Below are positions 44,005 to 53,733 of a stretch of DNA of 64,000 nucleotides, one piece after another (position 1 is the stretch's first letter; every line of letters begins with the position of its first letter). Source of the stretch: Silvania confinis (GTDB lineage: Bacteria > Pseudomonadota > Gammaproteobacteria > Enterobacterales > Enterobacteriaceae); contig NZ_JAMGZJ010000078.1 of NCBI RefSeq assembly GCF_025564085.1, positions 992,001-1,056,000 on the forward strand, written 5' to 3'. The notes beneath the pieces were generated by a model. The model made no database searches. It saw nothing but the letters and a program-made list of their open reading frames with translations, and was not told the DNA's origin. Made by a program: the position numbers and the translations under genes.

Positions 44005-45309
44005 GTGGCACAGCACCTTAAACGTTCGAGCGTATTGATCGCCTGGGCATTTTTACTGGCCAGCTGCAGCTCTACCCCCCCCAAATCGCTGGTGACTCCA
44101 CTGCCGCCGGTCGCTAAACAGCCGCTGGTGCAAAAGTCGCAGCGCAATGAACCGGTGCGCGGCGTCTGGCTGGCGACCGTGTCACGTCTCGACTGGCCGC
44201 CGGTCTCGTCGGTGAATGGCGTTAACCCGGCGTCGCGTAACCAGCAGCAGCAAAAAGCCCTGACCGACAAGCTGGATAACCTGAAAAGCCTCGGCATCAA
44301 TACCGTGTTTTTCCAGGTCAAACCTGACGGCACGGCCCTGTGGCCCTCACGAATACTGCCGTGGTCGGATATGCTGACCGGCAAAATTGGTCAGGATCCG
44401 GGCTACGATCCGCTGCAATTTATGCTCGACGAAGCGCACAAACGCGGGATGAAGGTTCACGCCTGGTTTAACCCTTACCGCGTCTCGACCAATACCCGCC
44501 CGGGTACCGTGGCGGAGCTGAACCGTACCCTGTCGCTCAATCCTGCCAGCGTGTTTGTTCTGCACCGTGACTGGATCCGCACGGCGGGCGATCGCTACGT
44601 GCTCGATCCAGGTATTCCAGAGGCGCGGGACTGGATTGCCAGTATCGTGGCGGAAGTGGTGTCACGTTATCCGGTGGACGGCGTGCAGTTCGATGACTAT
44701 TTCTATGCGGAATCGGCAGGCTCTGCGCTGAATGACAACGCCACCTGGCGTCAGTACGGGCAACAATTTGCCTCGAAGGCCGACTGGCGGCGCGATAACA
44801 CCCAGCAGCTGATTGCTCAGGTGTCGCGCACCATTAAGCAGATCAACCCGAACGTCGAGTTTGGCGTGAGCCCGGCAGGCGTCTGGCGTAACCGTTCCCA
44901 CGATCCGGCCGGATCCGATACCCGGGGCGCGGCGGCTTACGACGAGTCCTTCGCCGATACCCGGCGCTGGGTACAGCAGGGGTTGCTGGATTATATTGCC
45001 CCGCAGCTGTACTGGCCGTTTGCCCGCGATGCGGCGCGCTATGACGTGCTGGCCAAATGGTGGGCCGACGTCGTGAAGCCGACCCATACGCGGCTGTATA
45101 TTGGCGTGGCGCTGTATAAGGTGGGCGAACCGTCCAGCAAAGAACCTGACTGGACGGTGAACGGCGGCGTGCCAGAGCTGAAAAAGCAGCTCGACCTGAA
45201 CGAGTCTGAACCGCAGATCGACGGGACGATCCTGTTCCGGGAAAATAACCTCAATCAGCCTCAGGCCCAGGATGCGGTCCGCTATCTGCGAAGCCGCTGG
45301 GGGTCGTAA
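44005..45309 (+). CDS. digH: Divisome-localised glycoside hydrolase DigH (YddW)
   Basis: The product has about 434 residues and is very similar to E. coli YddW/DigH along its length (RGVWLATVSRLDWPPVSSVN, DGVQFDDYFY, GVSPAGVWRNRSHDP, ILFRENNLN). It is an outer-membrane lipoprotein with lipobox LLASC (Cys21). The family cleaves peptidoglycan strands lacking stem peptides at the septum. Acidic residues of QFDDYFY are likely catalytic. The start is unsure: GTG 44005 gives a short basic leader but has no strong ribosome site, while a GGAG lies about 30 bp further up, before in-frame ATC codons. Confidence 0.93.
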   Translation: MAQHLKRSSVLIAWAFLLASCSSTPPKSLVTPLPPVAKQPLVQKSQRNEPVRGVWLATVSRLDWPPVSSVNGVNPASRNQQQQKALTDKLDNLKSLGINTVFFQVKPDGTALWPSRILPWSDMLTGKIGQDPGYDPLQFMLDEAHKRGMKVHAWFNPYRVSTNTRPGTVAELNRTLSLNPASVFVLHRDWIRTAGDRYVLDPGIPEARDWIASIVAEVVSRYPVDGVQFDDYFYAESAGSALNDNATWRQYGQQFASKADWRRDNTQQLIAQVSRTIKQINPNVEFGVSPAGVWRNRSHDPAGSDTRGAAAYDESFADTRRWVQQGLLDYIAPQLYWPFARDAARYDVLAKWWADVVKPTHTRLYIGVALYKVGEPSSKEPDWTVNGGVPELKKQLDLNESEPQIDGTILFRENNLNQPQAQDAVRYLRSRWGS

Positions 45310-45322
45310 GTCGCGCATTCAG

Positions 45323-45348
45323 GCGCCTGTATTCTCCAATGCAGGCGC
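45323..45348 (+). terminator. Hairpin after digH
   Basis: GCGCCTG (45323-45329) pairs with CAGGCGC (45342-45348) around a 12-nt loop. The tail is only partly T-rich, so the terminator call is moderate. Confidence 0.5.
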
Positions 45349-45416
45349 TTGCTGACCCCTCTATTTTCTTGTAACCTTCCCCGCTTTCTCACTTGCCAGA
45401 TAACAACCGGACGCCT

Positions 45417-45701
45417 ATGACTGCTCAACCTTCGAAAGATCCTCTCCACGGCGTTACCCTCGAGATGCAGGTCACCGCCCTGGTGGCACGCTACGGTTGG
45501 GCCGGGCTGGGTAAGATCATTAAAATCAACTGCTTTAACAGCGACCCAAGCGTGAAATCGAGCCTTAAATTCCTGCGCCGCACGCCCTGGGCCCGCGCCG
45601 AGGTCGAAGCCCTGTATCTGGACTCCCTCGACGACCCGGCCCCGGCCGCCGATGACGAAGACGCCACCAGCCCGTGGGCCAGAGCTCTGGCCGACAAATA
45701 G
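45417..45701 (+). CDS. VF530-family DNA-binding protein
   Basis: The 94-residue product (ATG 45417) has the VF530 pattern: [20 protein letters not shown], then [24 protein letters not shown] and VEALY. The fold is a small helical domain reported to bind DNA; the cellular role is unclear. The C-terminal tail ([17 protein letters not shown]) is acidic and probably flexible. It is convergent with glgX, with 7 bp between the stops. Confidence 0.82.
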   Translation: MTAQPSKDPLHGVTLEMQVTALVARYGWAGLGKIIKINCFNSDPSVKSSLKFLRRTPWARAEVEALYLDSLDDPAPAADDEDATSPWARALADK

Positions 45702-45708
45702 CCTGAAA

Positions 45709-47784
45709 TTAAGGCCGTCTGAACAGCGCGATACTGCGGCCCGCCAGTTCAAACACCGCCTCCTGCATGACCTTGCGGGGATGATTGTCATCTTCGGCGG
45801 TGCTCAGCTCCAGCGTCCATCCTCCCTCGCCGTGCTGCGGAAGACTAAACGGCACCGGACTGTCGGCGGGATTAATCAGCAGCAGCACATCATGCCACAG
45901 TCCTTCCTGCGTTTTCAGGTCCGGGCGACTGATATACAGCCCCAGCGTTGTACCCGCCTCCCAGTCTTCTGGCTGCTGCGCTCCCCCTCCCGCATTAAAC
46001 CAGTGGATCTCCATCCCGTCTCGCCAGCTCTCGCGGCGCAATAGCGGCTGGGTGGTGCGCAGGTGGATAAGCTGGCGGGTAAATTTGCGCAGCGCATCGG
46101 CGCTCTCGGGCAGGTTTTCCCAGTGTACCCAGCTGATCTCGCTATCCTGACAGTAACCGTTATTGTTCCCCTGCTGGCTGCGACCAAACTCATCCCCCGC
46201 CAGCAGCATCGGCGTACCGTGGGAAAAAAACAGCGTGGTGAGCAGGTTGCGCTTCTGCTGCTCTCTTATCGCATTAATCTGTTCGTCATCGGTCGGGCCT
46301 TCCGCGCCATAATTCGATGACCGGTTATCGTTGTGGCCGTCGGTGTTATTGTCGAGGTTGGCGTCGTTGTGCTTCTCGTTAAACGACACCAGGTCGTTGA
46401 GGGTAAAACCGTCGTGCGCAGTAATAAAGTTGATACTGGCCCACGGACGTCGACCGCGCAGGTCGTACAGATCGCCGGATCCGAGCAGTCGGGCGGCAAA
46501 GTCAGACGACAGGTTATCGCCCCGCCAGTATTCGCGCACGGTGTCGCGGTACTTGTCGTTCCACTCGCCCCAACCCGGTGGAAATCCGCCGACCTGATAA
46601 CCGCCAGGTCCGATATCCCACGGCTCGCCAATCAGCTTCAGTTTTGACAGCACGGGATCCTGCATCATGGCGTCAAAAAAGCCGCTGCGCTGATCGAACC
46701 CTTCTGTCTCGCGTCCCAGAATGGTCCCCAGGTCGAAACGAAAGCCGTCGATATGCATCGACTGCGCCCAGTAGCGCAGCGAATCCATTACCATTTGCAG
46801 CACCCGGGGATGTGAAGTATTTAGCGTATTACCGGTTCCGGTATCGTTCACGTAATAGCGATGCTGATCGACGACAGTGCGGTAATAGGAGTAGTTATCG
46901 ATCCCTTTAAACGACAGGGTCGGCCCCAGTTCGTTCCCCTCGGCGGTATGGTTATACACCACGTCAAGGATCACCTCGATACCGGCATCGTGAAAGGCGC
47001 GCACCATATCGCGAAAGCCCTGAATTCCCTGGGGTCCGCAGTAGCGTGATGCCAGTGAAAAGAAGCCGAGCGTGTTATAACCCCAGTAATTTTTCAGCCC
47101 TTTATCCAGCAGATGCTGATCGTCCGGGAAGGCATGTACCGGCAGCAGCTCCACCGAGGTAATACCCAGGCTTTTGATGTAATCCACCGCCGCTTTATGT
47201 CCCAACCCTTCATAGGTGCCGCGCAGTTCAGCGGGAATGGCCGGGTTGAGCTGGGTAAAGCCCTTCACGTGGGTTTCATACAGAATGGTACTGCCCCACG
47301 GCACCGCCGGGCGATGCGGGTCCTGCCCGTCGAACACGGTAGGGTCAATCACCCGACATTTAGGCGTAAACGGCGCGCTGTCGCGGGTATCAAAGCTTAA
47401 GTCTTTATCTTCATGCCCCAGTGGCCAGGCAAAGTGGGCATCGTTCCAGCGCAGATCGCCCACCAAATCCCGGGCATAGGGGTCAATCAGCAGCTTATGA
47501 TGATTAAAGCGATGGCCATTTTCGGGATCGTAAGGCCCGTATACCCGATAGCCATACAGGGCGCCGGGTTTCAGATCCGGGACATAGCCGTGCCAGATCT
47601 CATGGGTATATTCCGGCAGTTCCAGACGTGCAATCTCGGCTTTGCCACTCGGATCGTACAGACACAACTCCACGCGCTCGGCGTGAGCCGAAAACAGCGC
47701 AAAGTTAACCCCTTTGCCGTCGTAGTTCGCCCCAAGCTGATGGCAGTCACCTGCCCGGATCTCATAGCGTTTATCGTTTGCCAT
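45709..47784 (-). CDS. glgX: Glycogen debranching enzyme of the trehalose operon (GlgX/TreX)
   Basis: The product has 691 residues from ATG 47784, after GGGAGAG. It is a GH13 isoamylase-type enzyme with an N-terminal carbohydrate-binding domain (about 1-150). The catalytic barrel has Asp in DGFRFDLGTILG, Glu in LIGEPWDIG and Asp in FITAHDGFTL. It removes alpha-1,6 branches to give linear maltodextrins. In this operon with treY and treZ it acts as TreX, feeding trehalose synthesis, so a paralogue of the glycogen-operon glgX is likely elsewhere. Confidence 0.93.
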   Translation of the reverse strand: MANDKRYEIRAGDCHQLGANYDGKGVNFALFSAHAERVELCLYDPSGKAEIARLELPEYTHEIWHGYVPDLKPGALYGYRVYGPYDPENGHRFNHHKLLIDPYARDLVGDLRWNDAHFAWPLGHEDKDLSFDTRDSAPFTPKCRVIDPTVFDGQDPHRPAVPWGSTILYETHVKGFTQLNPAIPAELRGTYEGLGHKAAVDYIKSLGITSVELLPVHAFPDDQHLLDKGLKNYWGYNTLGFFSLASRYCGPQGIQGFRDMVRAFHDAGIEVILDVVYNHTAEGNELGPTLSFKGIDNYSYYRTVVDQHRYYVNDTGTGNTLNTSHPRVLQMVMDSLRYWAQSMHIDGFRFDLGTILGRETEGFDQRSGFFDAMMQDPVLSKLKLIGEPWDIGPGGYQVGGFPPGWGEWNDKYRDTVREYWRGDNLSSDFAARLLGSGDLYDLRGRRPWASINFITAHDGFTLNDLVSFNEKHNDANLDNNTDGHNDNRSSNYGAEGPTDDEQINAIREQQKRNLLTTLFFSHGTPMLLAGDEFGRSQQGNNNGYCQDSEISWVHWENLPESADALRKFTRQLIHLRTTQPLLRRESWRDGMEIHWFNAGGGAQQPEDWEAGTTLGLYISRPDLKTQEGLWHDVLLLINPADSPVPFSLPQHGEGGWTLELSTAEDDNHPRKVMQEAVFELAGRSIALFRRP

Positions 47785-47820
47785 ACTCTCTCCCTCGAAC
47801 ACAAAAAGGTCTTGCCAAAA

Positions 47821-50310
47821 TTAATCGCAGCCAAGTAATACCCGCCAGCAGTCCCGCGTCGTCGCGAGTTGCAGGCTTTCATTTAATAACAAAGTTTCAC
47901 CGCTGAAGCAGTCCCGGTAGCGACGGTTCGCCAGCCCCGCAGGCAAGATCACCTCGGTCTGCGCCCACAGCGCCGCCCCGCTGACCGGAAACGCGTCCAG
48001 AGCGGCATCAAACGCCAGGCGGGGTGCCACCACAATCAAGGCATCGCCGTCATCAATGCGCGCAAAGGCAATGGCTTTATCCGCCTGCTCGCCGGTGGTG
48101 ATCAGCGCCGTGTAGCTGCCCAGACGGAACAGGGCCGGTTTTTGCTGACGCAGCTGCAGCAGAGTGGCAATCACCGACTGCTTGAGTTGCCCGTCCAGCC
48201 AGCTGGCAATACCTGCGGGTTTTGCGCTGAGCTGCTGCGTGAGTTGGGCGTAATCCGGCTCCCGGCGGTTATCCGGGTCAACCAGGCTAAAGTTAAGCCC
48301 CTCGCTGCCCTGATAAATATCCGGCACGCCGGGGGCGGTGAGTTTGATCACGGTCTGACTCAGGCTGTTGATCAGCCCGCTGAGAATAAAGGGCCGTAAC
48401 GCAGTGCTAAAATCCTGTAAGAACAGCTGATTGTCGGGCGACAGCAGATGGGCGGCGTAGGCCAGCACCACCGTTTCATAGGCTTCATTGCTGTCCACCC
48501 AGTCGGTGCGCAGTTTAGCTTCGCGCAGCGCTTTCTCGACGAAGGCCAGGAACCGTTCCTCAAGCGCTTTCAGGCCTGCGGTATCCTGCGGATCGAGCTG
48601 CGGCGGCCAGACGCCGGCCAGCGCCTGATACAGCATCCAGGTATCGGCTCCGCGCGGTGCGGTTCCGTCATTCAGAAAGCGGACGTGGGTCTGGTTCATC
48701 TGCTGCCAGCGGGCCACACATTCAGCCCAGATCTGCGGCGCTTCGGTCAGGGTGTACAGCCGGGCGCGGGCGTCTTCGCCCCGCTTGGTATCGTGGGTCG
48801 AAGTCCCGGAGAGCGCATCCGGCTGCCGTTCCCGGCGGGTCGCCATCTCGTGATGAAAGCGGGTCAGGGAAAAGCCGCGCGGTACCGGCTCGGCGCCCAC
48901 TTCATTCAGGGCCAGCCCCATGTGCTGACGGAAAAAGAGCGTGTCTTCGACCGACTTGGCCATCAGCGGCCCGGTCAGCTGCTGGAAGCGGGTACGAAAC
49001 TCTGTTGCAGTGTCCGTATCCGCCACCTCACCCGTCAGGATCCGGGTCAGCAGCGCCAGCGCCGCCGGGTCAACGCTGACCTTCGCCACCACGCTGTTCA
49101 GCAGCTGCAGATCCGCGCCCGACAGCCCTTGTGCCGTACCGTAGGTGCGATACACAGGGAAAGCCACCAGCAGCTCCCGCAGCGCCAGTCGCAGCACATC
49201 TTCTTCGATTTCGCCCTGCCCGGCCTTCAACGCCAGCTGCAGCAGGGTGTTAAATTCACCTTCGAAGTTGCGCTCCACCATCAGCAGCCGGGCCGCGCGC
49301 AGCTCGGCGTGCATATCCACCGGTTTGCCCATCACCTCGTCATAAACCTGACGCAGAATGTCGATGCGTTCGTCATCCACCAGCACTTCAGAGAGTGAGG
49401 CGATAAATTCATACCCGGTGGTGCCGGATATCGGCCAGTCGGTCGGGAGATGCTCCCCTTTACCGAGGATCTTCTCTACCGTGATATAGCAGTCTGCCCC
49501 GGCCTGCTGGCGCAGACGCTGCAGATAACCGCGCGGATCGGCCAGACCATCCACATGATCGATGCGCAGGCCGTCCACCGCTCCCGAACGCACCAGCGCC
49601 AGAATCAGGGCATGGCTGTCGTCAAACACCGCCTCGTCTTCAACGCGCACTCCGACCAGGCCGGTTATCTCGAAGAAACGCCGCCAGGAGAGATCGCGCG
49701 GGGCATCACGCCAGCTGGTGAGGCGATACGGCTGCTGGTCATGCAGTTCGGCAAGTGTTGCCGGGTTGCACAGCGCCAACACCTCATTTTCTCGTCCCAC
49801 CCAGCTGTCGGGCGTTAACGGGTAATAATCGTCAAAATACGCCAGCGCCGGTTTGCCGGTATGGGGATCGCGCTGCACGCTAAGCTCGCCCTTCTCCAGC
49901 GCCACCTCTGCGTCATCGCCGAGGAACGGCAACGTCAGCCGCCGTGACCAGTCGATATCAAAATGCCGGGCAAAGCGGCTTTTCTCGCCGTGCTCAATCA
50001 CATCCCGCCACCAGGCATTCTCCAGTGAGGTGGACATGTGGTTCGGCACGATATCGAGGATCAACCCCAGCCCGGCCGTTTTGAGGGCGCTGACCATCCG
50101 CTCAAACCCGGCCCGCCCGCCAATCGCCGGGTCAATTTCGTTCACATCGGTCACGTCGTAACCGTGCGTGGAGCCGCTGGCGGCGGTAAAAATGGGTGAC
50201 GCGTACAGGTGGCTTATCCCGAGCTGCTGCAGATAAGGCACCAGGCTGGCGGCACGATCGAACGTCATGCCGTTTCGAAACTGAATACGCCATGTTGCGG
50301 TGGGGATCAT
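47821..50310 (-). CDS. treY: Malto-oligosyltrehalose synthase
   Basis: This 829-residue GH13 enzyme turns the reducing-end alpha-1,4 bond of maltodextrins into an alpha,alpha-1,1 bond. Motifs include YASPIFTAASGSTHGYDVTD, DIVPNHMS, GLRIDHVDGLADP (nucleophile Asp) and TVEKILGKGE (acid Glu), with the large insert and ALSGTSTHDTKRGEDARARL typical of TreY. It overlaps treZ by 4 bp and is followed by glgX within 37 bp. Confidence 0.95.
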   Translation of the reverse strand: MIPTATWRIQFRNGMTFDRAASLVPYLQQLGISHLYASPIFTAASGSTHGYDVTDVNEIDPAIGGRAGFERMVSALKTAGLGLILDIVPNHMSTSLENAWWRDVIEHGEKSRFARHFDIDWSRRLTLPFLGDDAEVALEKGELSVQRDPHTGKPALAYFDDYYPLTPDSWVGRENEVLALCNPATLAELHDQQPYRLTSWRDAPRDLSWRRFFEITGLVGVRVEDEAVFDDSHALILALVRSGAVDGLRIDHVDGLADPRGYLQRLRQQAGADCYITVEKILGKGEHLPTDWPISGTTGYEFIASLSEVLVDDERIDILRQVYDEVMGKPVDMHAELRAARLLMVERNFEGEFNTLLQLALKAGQGEIEEDVLRLALRELLVAFPVYRTYGTAQGLSGADLQLLNSVVAKVSVDPAALALLTRILTGEVADTDTATEFRTRFQQLTGPLMAKSVEDTLFFRQHMGLALNEVGAEPVPRGFSLTRFHHEMATRRERQPDALSGTSTHDTKRGEDARARLYTLTEAPQIWAECVARWQQMNQTHVRFLNDGTAPRGADTWMLYQALAGVWPPQLDPQDTAGLKALEERFLAFVEKALREAKLRTDWVDSNEAYETVVLAYAAHLLSPDNQLFLQDFSTALRPFILSGLINSLSQTVIKLTAPGVPDIYQGSEGLNFSLVDPDNRREPDYAQLTQQLSAKPAGIASWLDGQLKQSVIATLLQLRQQKPALFRLGSYTALITTGEQADKAIAFARIDDGDALIVVAPRLAFDAALDAFPVSGAALWAQTEVILPAGLANRRYRDCFSGETLLLNESLQLATTRDCWRVLLGCD

Positions 50311-52082
50311 CGGGTAGTCTCTCCCTGTGCAAAGCGCACAATAAGGGTATCAGGATGCAGTTCAGTGCGGGCGTCTGGCCAGGCAAACAGGGTTTCACCG
50401 GCGATATCAGGCAGGGTTTCGTGACGATCGCTGGCATTCAGCGCCAGCGTCAGGGTGCCCTGCGGGAAGGTCCAGCTCACCACCATGCAGCCGGGTGCGG
50501 TTTTCAGCACCTTACCGGTACCACCGCGCGCATTGGCCAACAGCGGCACAATCGCCTGCTGACGGAGCTTCAGCAACTGCTGCGTAAAATGCAGCCACGC
50601 CTCACCGTCAGGCTGGTTGAGTTTGTCCCAGTCGAGCTTCGAGCGGTTGAAGGTTTCGAGGGCGTTGGGATCGGGCACCGTTTCGTCGTGATCGGCAAAC
50701 TCGCGAGCCCGCCCTTCGCGCACCGCGCGTGCAAGATCCCCATGGAAATCAGTGAAAAACAGGAATGGCCGGGTTTCGCCATACTCTTCGCCCATAAACA
50801 GCAGCGGAATATGCGGTGACAACAGCAGCGCGGCCTGCAGCACCTGCGTTCGCGCTTCTCCGATAAGGCTAATCAGTCGGTCGCCCTGGGCGCGGTTGCC
50901 CACCTGGTCGTGATTCTGGATAAAATCGACAAATGCCACCGGGGGCTGGCAGCGGCTGTCAACGCCGCGCCGTTCACAGGTCTGCGGGGAGCGATCGCCC
51001 TGGTAGGCAAATCCTTCGGTCAGCGCCCTCGCCAGCCATTTCTCGGGGTGATCCGCAAAATCCAGATGCCAGGCGTGGGTTTCGCCGGTGACCATCACGT
51101 GCGCGGCGTTATGCATATCGTCATTCCACTCGGCGGTAAACAGTGGAGCCGCACCATCCTCTGTACGCGGATGCAGATACACGACATTGCGGCTGTCTTC
51201 GGTGGTGAGATGCACGGGGCGGTCGGTGATCTCGCGGCGGATCCGCTCGGCAATCTCAATCAGCACGTGCGTGTCGGCGCTGTCTTTGATCTGGTCGATG
51301 GCGTCAAAACGCAAGCCGTCGAGGTGATACTCCCTCAGCCAGAACAGCGGCGCATCGGTAATGTACTCCCGCACCGGGTCGAGATCGTAGGCGATGCCGT
51401 TGCCCCACGGGGTCATTCGTTCAGGATGGAAAAAGTCCGGGGCCAGAAGCGGCAGATAATTGCCCTCCGGGCCGAAATGATTCAGCACAATATCGAGGAT
51501 CACCGACAGCCCCAGTCCGTGGGCCGTATCGACGAAAGCTTTAAGCTCATCCGGGGTGCCGTAGGCGCTGTGTGGGGCATACAGCAACACGCCGTCATAA
51601 CCCCAGCCGCGCTTGCCGCCGGCCTGCGAAACGGGCATCAGCTCAATGACGGTAATGCCGAGTTCAGCCAGATACGAGAGTTTGTCGGTGGCGGCGCGGA
51701 AGGTGCCTTCAGGGGTAAAGGTGCCGATATGCAGTTCGTAAATCACGCTCTCTTCCCAGGCGCGCCCCTGCCAGTCGGTAAACTGCCAGGCGTAACTGTT
51801 CGGGTCGTATACCTGAGAAGAGCCGTTCACATCCCCCAACTGGGCGCGGGATGCCGGGTCCGGCACCGCGGTGCCGTCAGCAAGAATAAAGCTGTAGGGA
51901 GAACCGGGGGCCACGTTCGCGACGCACAATGCAAACCCGCCGCTGCCGGTCGGGTTCATGGGTATCGTGTCCCCTTTTACTCGCAGTGAGACCTGCTGCT
52001 GCCCGCTGGCCCACAGCCGAAAGCGCGTTTCACTGCTGTCTGAATACTCACATCCCCAATACTTAATCGATTTTGCCGTCAT
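50307..52082 (-). CDS. treZ: Malto-oligosyltrehalose trehalohydrolase
   Basis: This 591-residue GH13 enzyme releases trehalose from the TreY product. It has an N-terminal beta domain, then the barrel with DIVLNHFGPEG, LDGLRFDAID (nucleophile), HLTTEDSRN (acid Glu) and VDFIQNHDQVGN. It is the first gene of treZ-treY-glgX. Trehalose made this way protects against osmotic and drying stress and uses glycogen rather than UDP-glucose. Upstream is 291 bp with repeats, and the promoter should lie there. Confidence 0.95.
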   Translation of the reverse strand: MTAKSIKYWGCEYSDSSETRFRLWASGQQQVSLRVKGDTIPMNPTGSGGFALCVANVAPGSPYSFILADGTAVPDPASRAQLGDVNGSSQVYDPNSYAWQFTDWQGRAWEESVIYELHIGTFTPEGTFRAATDKLSYLAELGITVIELMPVSQAGGKRGWGYDGVLLYAPHSAYGTPDELKAFVDTAHGLGLSVILDIVLNHFGPEGNYLPLLAPDFFHPERMTPWGNGIAYDLDPVREYITDAPLFWLREYHLDGLRFDAIDQIKDSADTHVLIEIAERIRREITDRPVHLTTEDSRNVVYLHPRTEDGAAPLFTAEWNDDMHNAAHVMVTGETHAWHLDFADHPEKWLARALTEGFAYQGDRSPQTCERRGVDSRCQPPVAFVDFIQNHDQVGNRAQGDRLISLIGEARTQVLQAALLLSPHIPLLFMGEEYGETRPFLFFTDFHGDLARAVREGRAREFADHDETVPDPNALETFNRSKLDWDKLNQPDGEAWLHFTQQLLKLRQQAIVPLLANARGGTGKVLKTAPGCMVVSWTFPQGTLTLALNASDRHETLPDIAGETLFAWPDARTELHPDTLIVRFAQGETTR

Positions 52083-52212
52083 TCCTTAACCTCTTCTGCG
52101 CGTGAATTACAAGCATAGACCAGGTTAGTTGAGGTGACGGGCAGCGCTACAGTAAGGGGATTAGACAAGGGGACCGCGAAGCGGCAATTTTCCTGGCCGG
52201 GAGCCGGGATGG

Positions 52213-52240
52213 TAAAGGGGGCGGCGAAGAGCCCCCTTTA
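52213..52240. repeat. 10-bp-stem hairpin between treZ and the BLUF-EAL gene
   Basis: TAAAGGGGGC (52213-52222) and GCCCCCTTTA (52231-52240) form a perfect stem with an 8-nt loop. As it lies upstream of treZ and downstream of the BLUF-EAL gene, it could end leftward transcription entering the region or act as a promoter-proximal structure. Confidence 0.55.
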
Positions 52241-52317
52241 CACGTTCACGTGTGACGCGGCATACAGAGAAATGCGAAACCTATAGTGAACGGAATGACC
52301 ACCGGTGCCAGTATGTT

Positions 52318-52356
52318 TCCCCTCACCCCAACCCTCCCCCCAAAAAGGAGAGGGAG
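52318..52356. repeat. REP-like C-rich interspersed palindrome
   Basis: CCCCTCACCCCAACCCTCC, then a short A run and GGAGAGGGAG, is a pattern seen as an interspersed repeat in many enterobacterial genomes. It also contains a KOPS-like octamer, CCCTCCCC (52332-52339). Confidence 0.5.
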
Positions 52357-52373
52357 CCGTCCGTGCAACGATA

Positions 52374-53606
52374 TTAAAGCGCGGGATGCCCGCTCACCGC
52401 CGGCTGCGGCCAGTGAATATCCCCCACGCCGTTTAGCTGTGGGCGGGCGAACAAAAATCCCTGAAAGCGTTTGATGCCCGCAGACTCAAGCCAGCACCAC
52501 TCTTCAATGCGTTCGATGCCTTCCGCCACCAGCGCAATCTCCAGATCGGTACAACAGCTGATGATTGACTTCACAATCGCCTGCTTGGGCCCGCTGAGGT
52601 GGATGTCGCTGATGATTTCGCGGTCGATTTTGAGTTTGTCTGGCTGAAAGCGTGTCAGCAGCGACAGCCCGGCATAGCCCGAGCCAAAATCGTCAATCGC
52701 CAGGCCGATCCCCGCCGCCCGTAGCTGTTTAATGGCGCTATTAAACTGATTAAAGCCGGAGATCATTTCGTTTTCGGTTACTTCAATCACCACCTGCTCA
52801 GGCTGTAGGCCGTGGGCCAAAATCTTATCCATCAGAAAATCGACCGCGCCGGGGACATTGACCAGCGACATGGGCAGCAGATTGATGGCAATTTTATGGT
52901 CGCCAATACCAATTTTCTCTGCCAGCGCAAAGGCATACGCCTTGGTCAGCAGATCCACTTCGTACACTTTATCCTGATCGATGGTGTTAAAAAAATGCTC
53001 CGGGCTGCCCCCGTCATTGCCACGGATCAGCGCCTCCAGTGAAGAGATTTTCCCCTCAGAGGGTTCCACAATGGGCTGCAGCGCAAACTGACAGGGCTGA
53101 TTGTCGATAAGGCCGGGGATGGCATGGCCAAATGGCGCATGCTCCGGGATAAGCGTCCAGTCGTCCGGGTGCAGGGTTGGACGGGGCACAGGCTGCTTCT
53201 GTCGGTTGATAAACGAGCGAATAAACTTGAACACTTTGTCTTCCGCCGTCAGGTACCGCTCCAGCTTGCTGTAGCGCAGCACGGTGGACAACACCGAATC
53301 CGGGGCGTCGGTGCAGAGATCAAACAGCAGCATCCCGATATTTTCGAAGCGTCTGCGCGGACCGTAATCGCGCATCAGTTCCACAACGTTCAAATGGCGG
53401 CTGTCGGCACGGATGGTGGCGAACAGGGTATTGATGTCCTCTTCCGCCCCTTCGAGGATCTGCAGAAAATCGACGCCGTTGAACAACAAAATGCCGGTGA
53501 TGTTGCGCGCGGCATTGCGCAGCTTCGCGGATTCGACAAGGGATGTCAGGGAAAAAGATTCACAGGATAAATTTAACTGGCTTTTGTAGATGAGCGTAGT
53601 GAGCAC
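52374..53606 (-). CDS. BLUF-EAL blue-light-sensing protein (BluF/BlrP1-like)
   Basis: This 410-residue cytoplasmic protein has an N-terminal BLUF flavin domain (residues about 1-95: TLIYKSQ with the key Tyr, ITGILLFNGVDFLQILEG with Asn/Gln contacts) and a C-terminal EAL domain (about 155-400). EAL landmarks are present in varied form: SLEALIRG, INLLPMSL, VIEVTENE, IDDFGSGYAGLSLL, LKIDREII and LVAEGIE. The DDFGSG metal pair, EALIRG Glu and a Lys in KIDRE are kept, closer to active BlrP1 than to the inactive E. coli BluF. So it may degrade c-di-GMP in light. No bluR-like gene is adjacent. Confidence 0.9.
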   Translation of the reverse strand: MLTTLIYKSQLNLSCESFSLTSLVESAKLRNAARNITGILLFNGVDFLQILEGAEEDINTLFATIRADSRHLNVVELMRDYGPRRRFENIGMLLFDLCTDAPDSVLSTVLRYSKLERYLTAEDKVFKFIRSFINRQKQPVPRPTLHPDDWTLIPEHAPFGHAIPGLIDNQPCQFALQPIVEPSEGKISSLEALIRGNDGGSPEHFFNTIDQDKVYEVDLLTKAYAFALAEKIGIGDHKIAINLLPMSLVNVPGAVDFLMDKILAHGLQPEQVVIEVTENEMISGFNQFNSAIKQLRAAGIGLAIDDFGSGYAGLSLLTRFQPDKLKIDREIISDIHLSGPKQAIVKSIISCCTDLEIALVAEGIERIEEWCWLESAGIKRFQGFLFARPQLNGVGDIHWPQPAVSGHPAL

Positions 53607-53733
53607 AGCAATTGTTCCCGACTGAATATTTAGGCTTATAGCGTCTTGTTTAGCATAAAAGACATTTGCCGACTAATAGTATTAGAGTGAGTAAATGTCA
53701 AAACGCGTTTCGGCTCATAAATTATCGAGGTGA

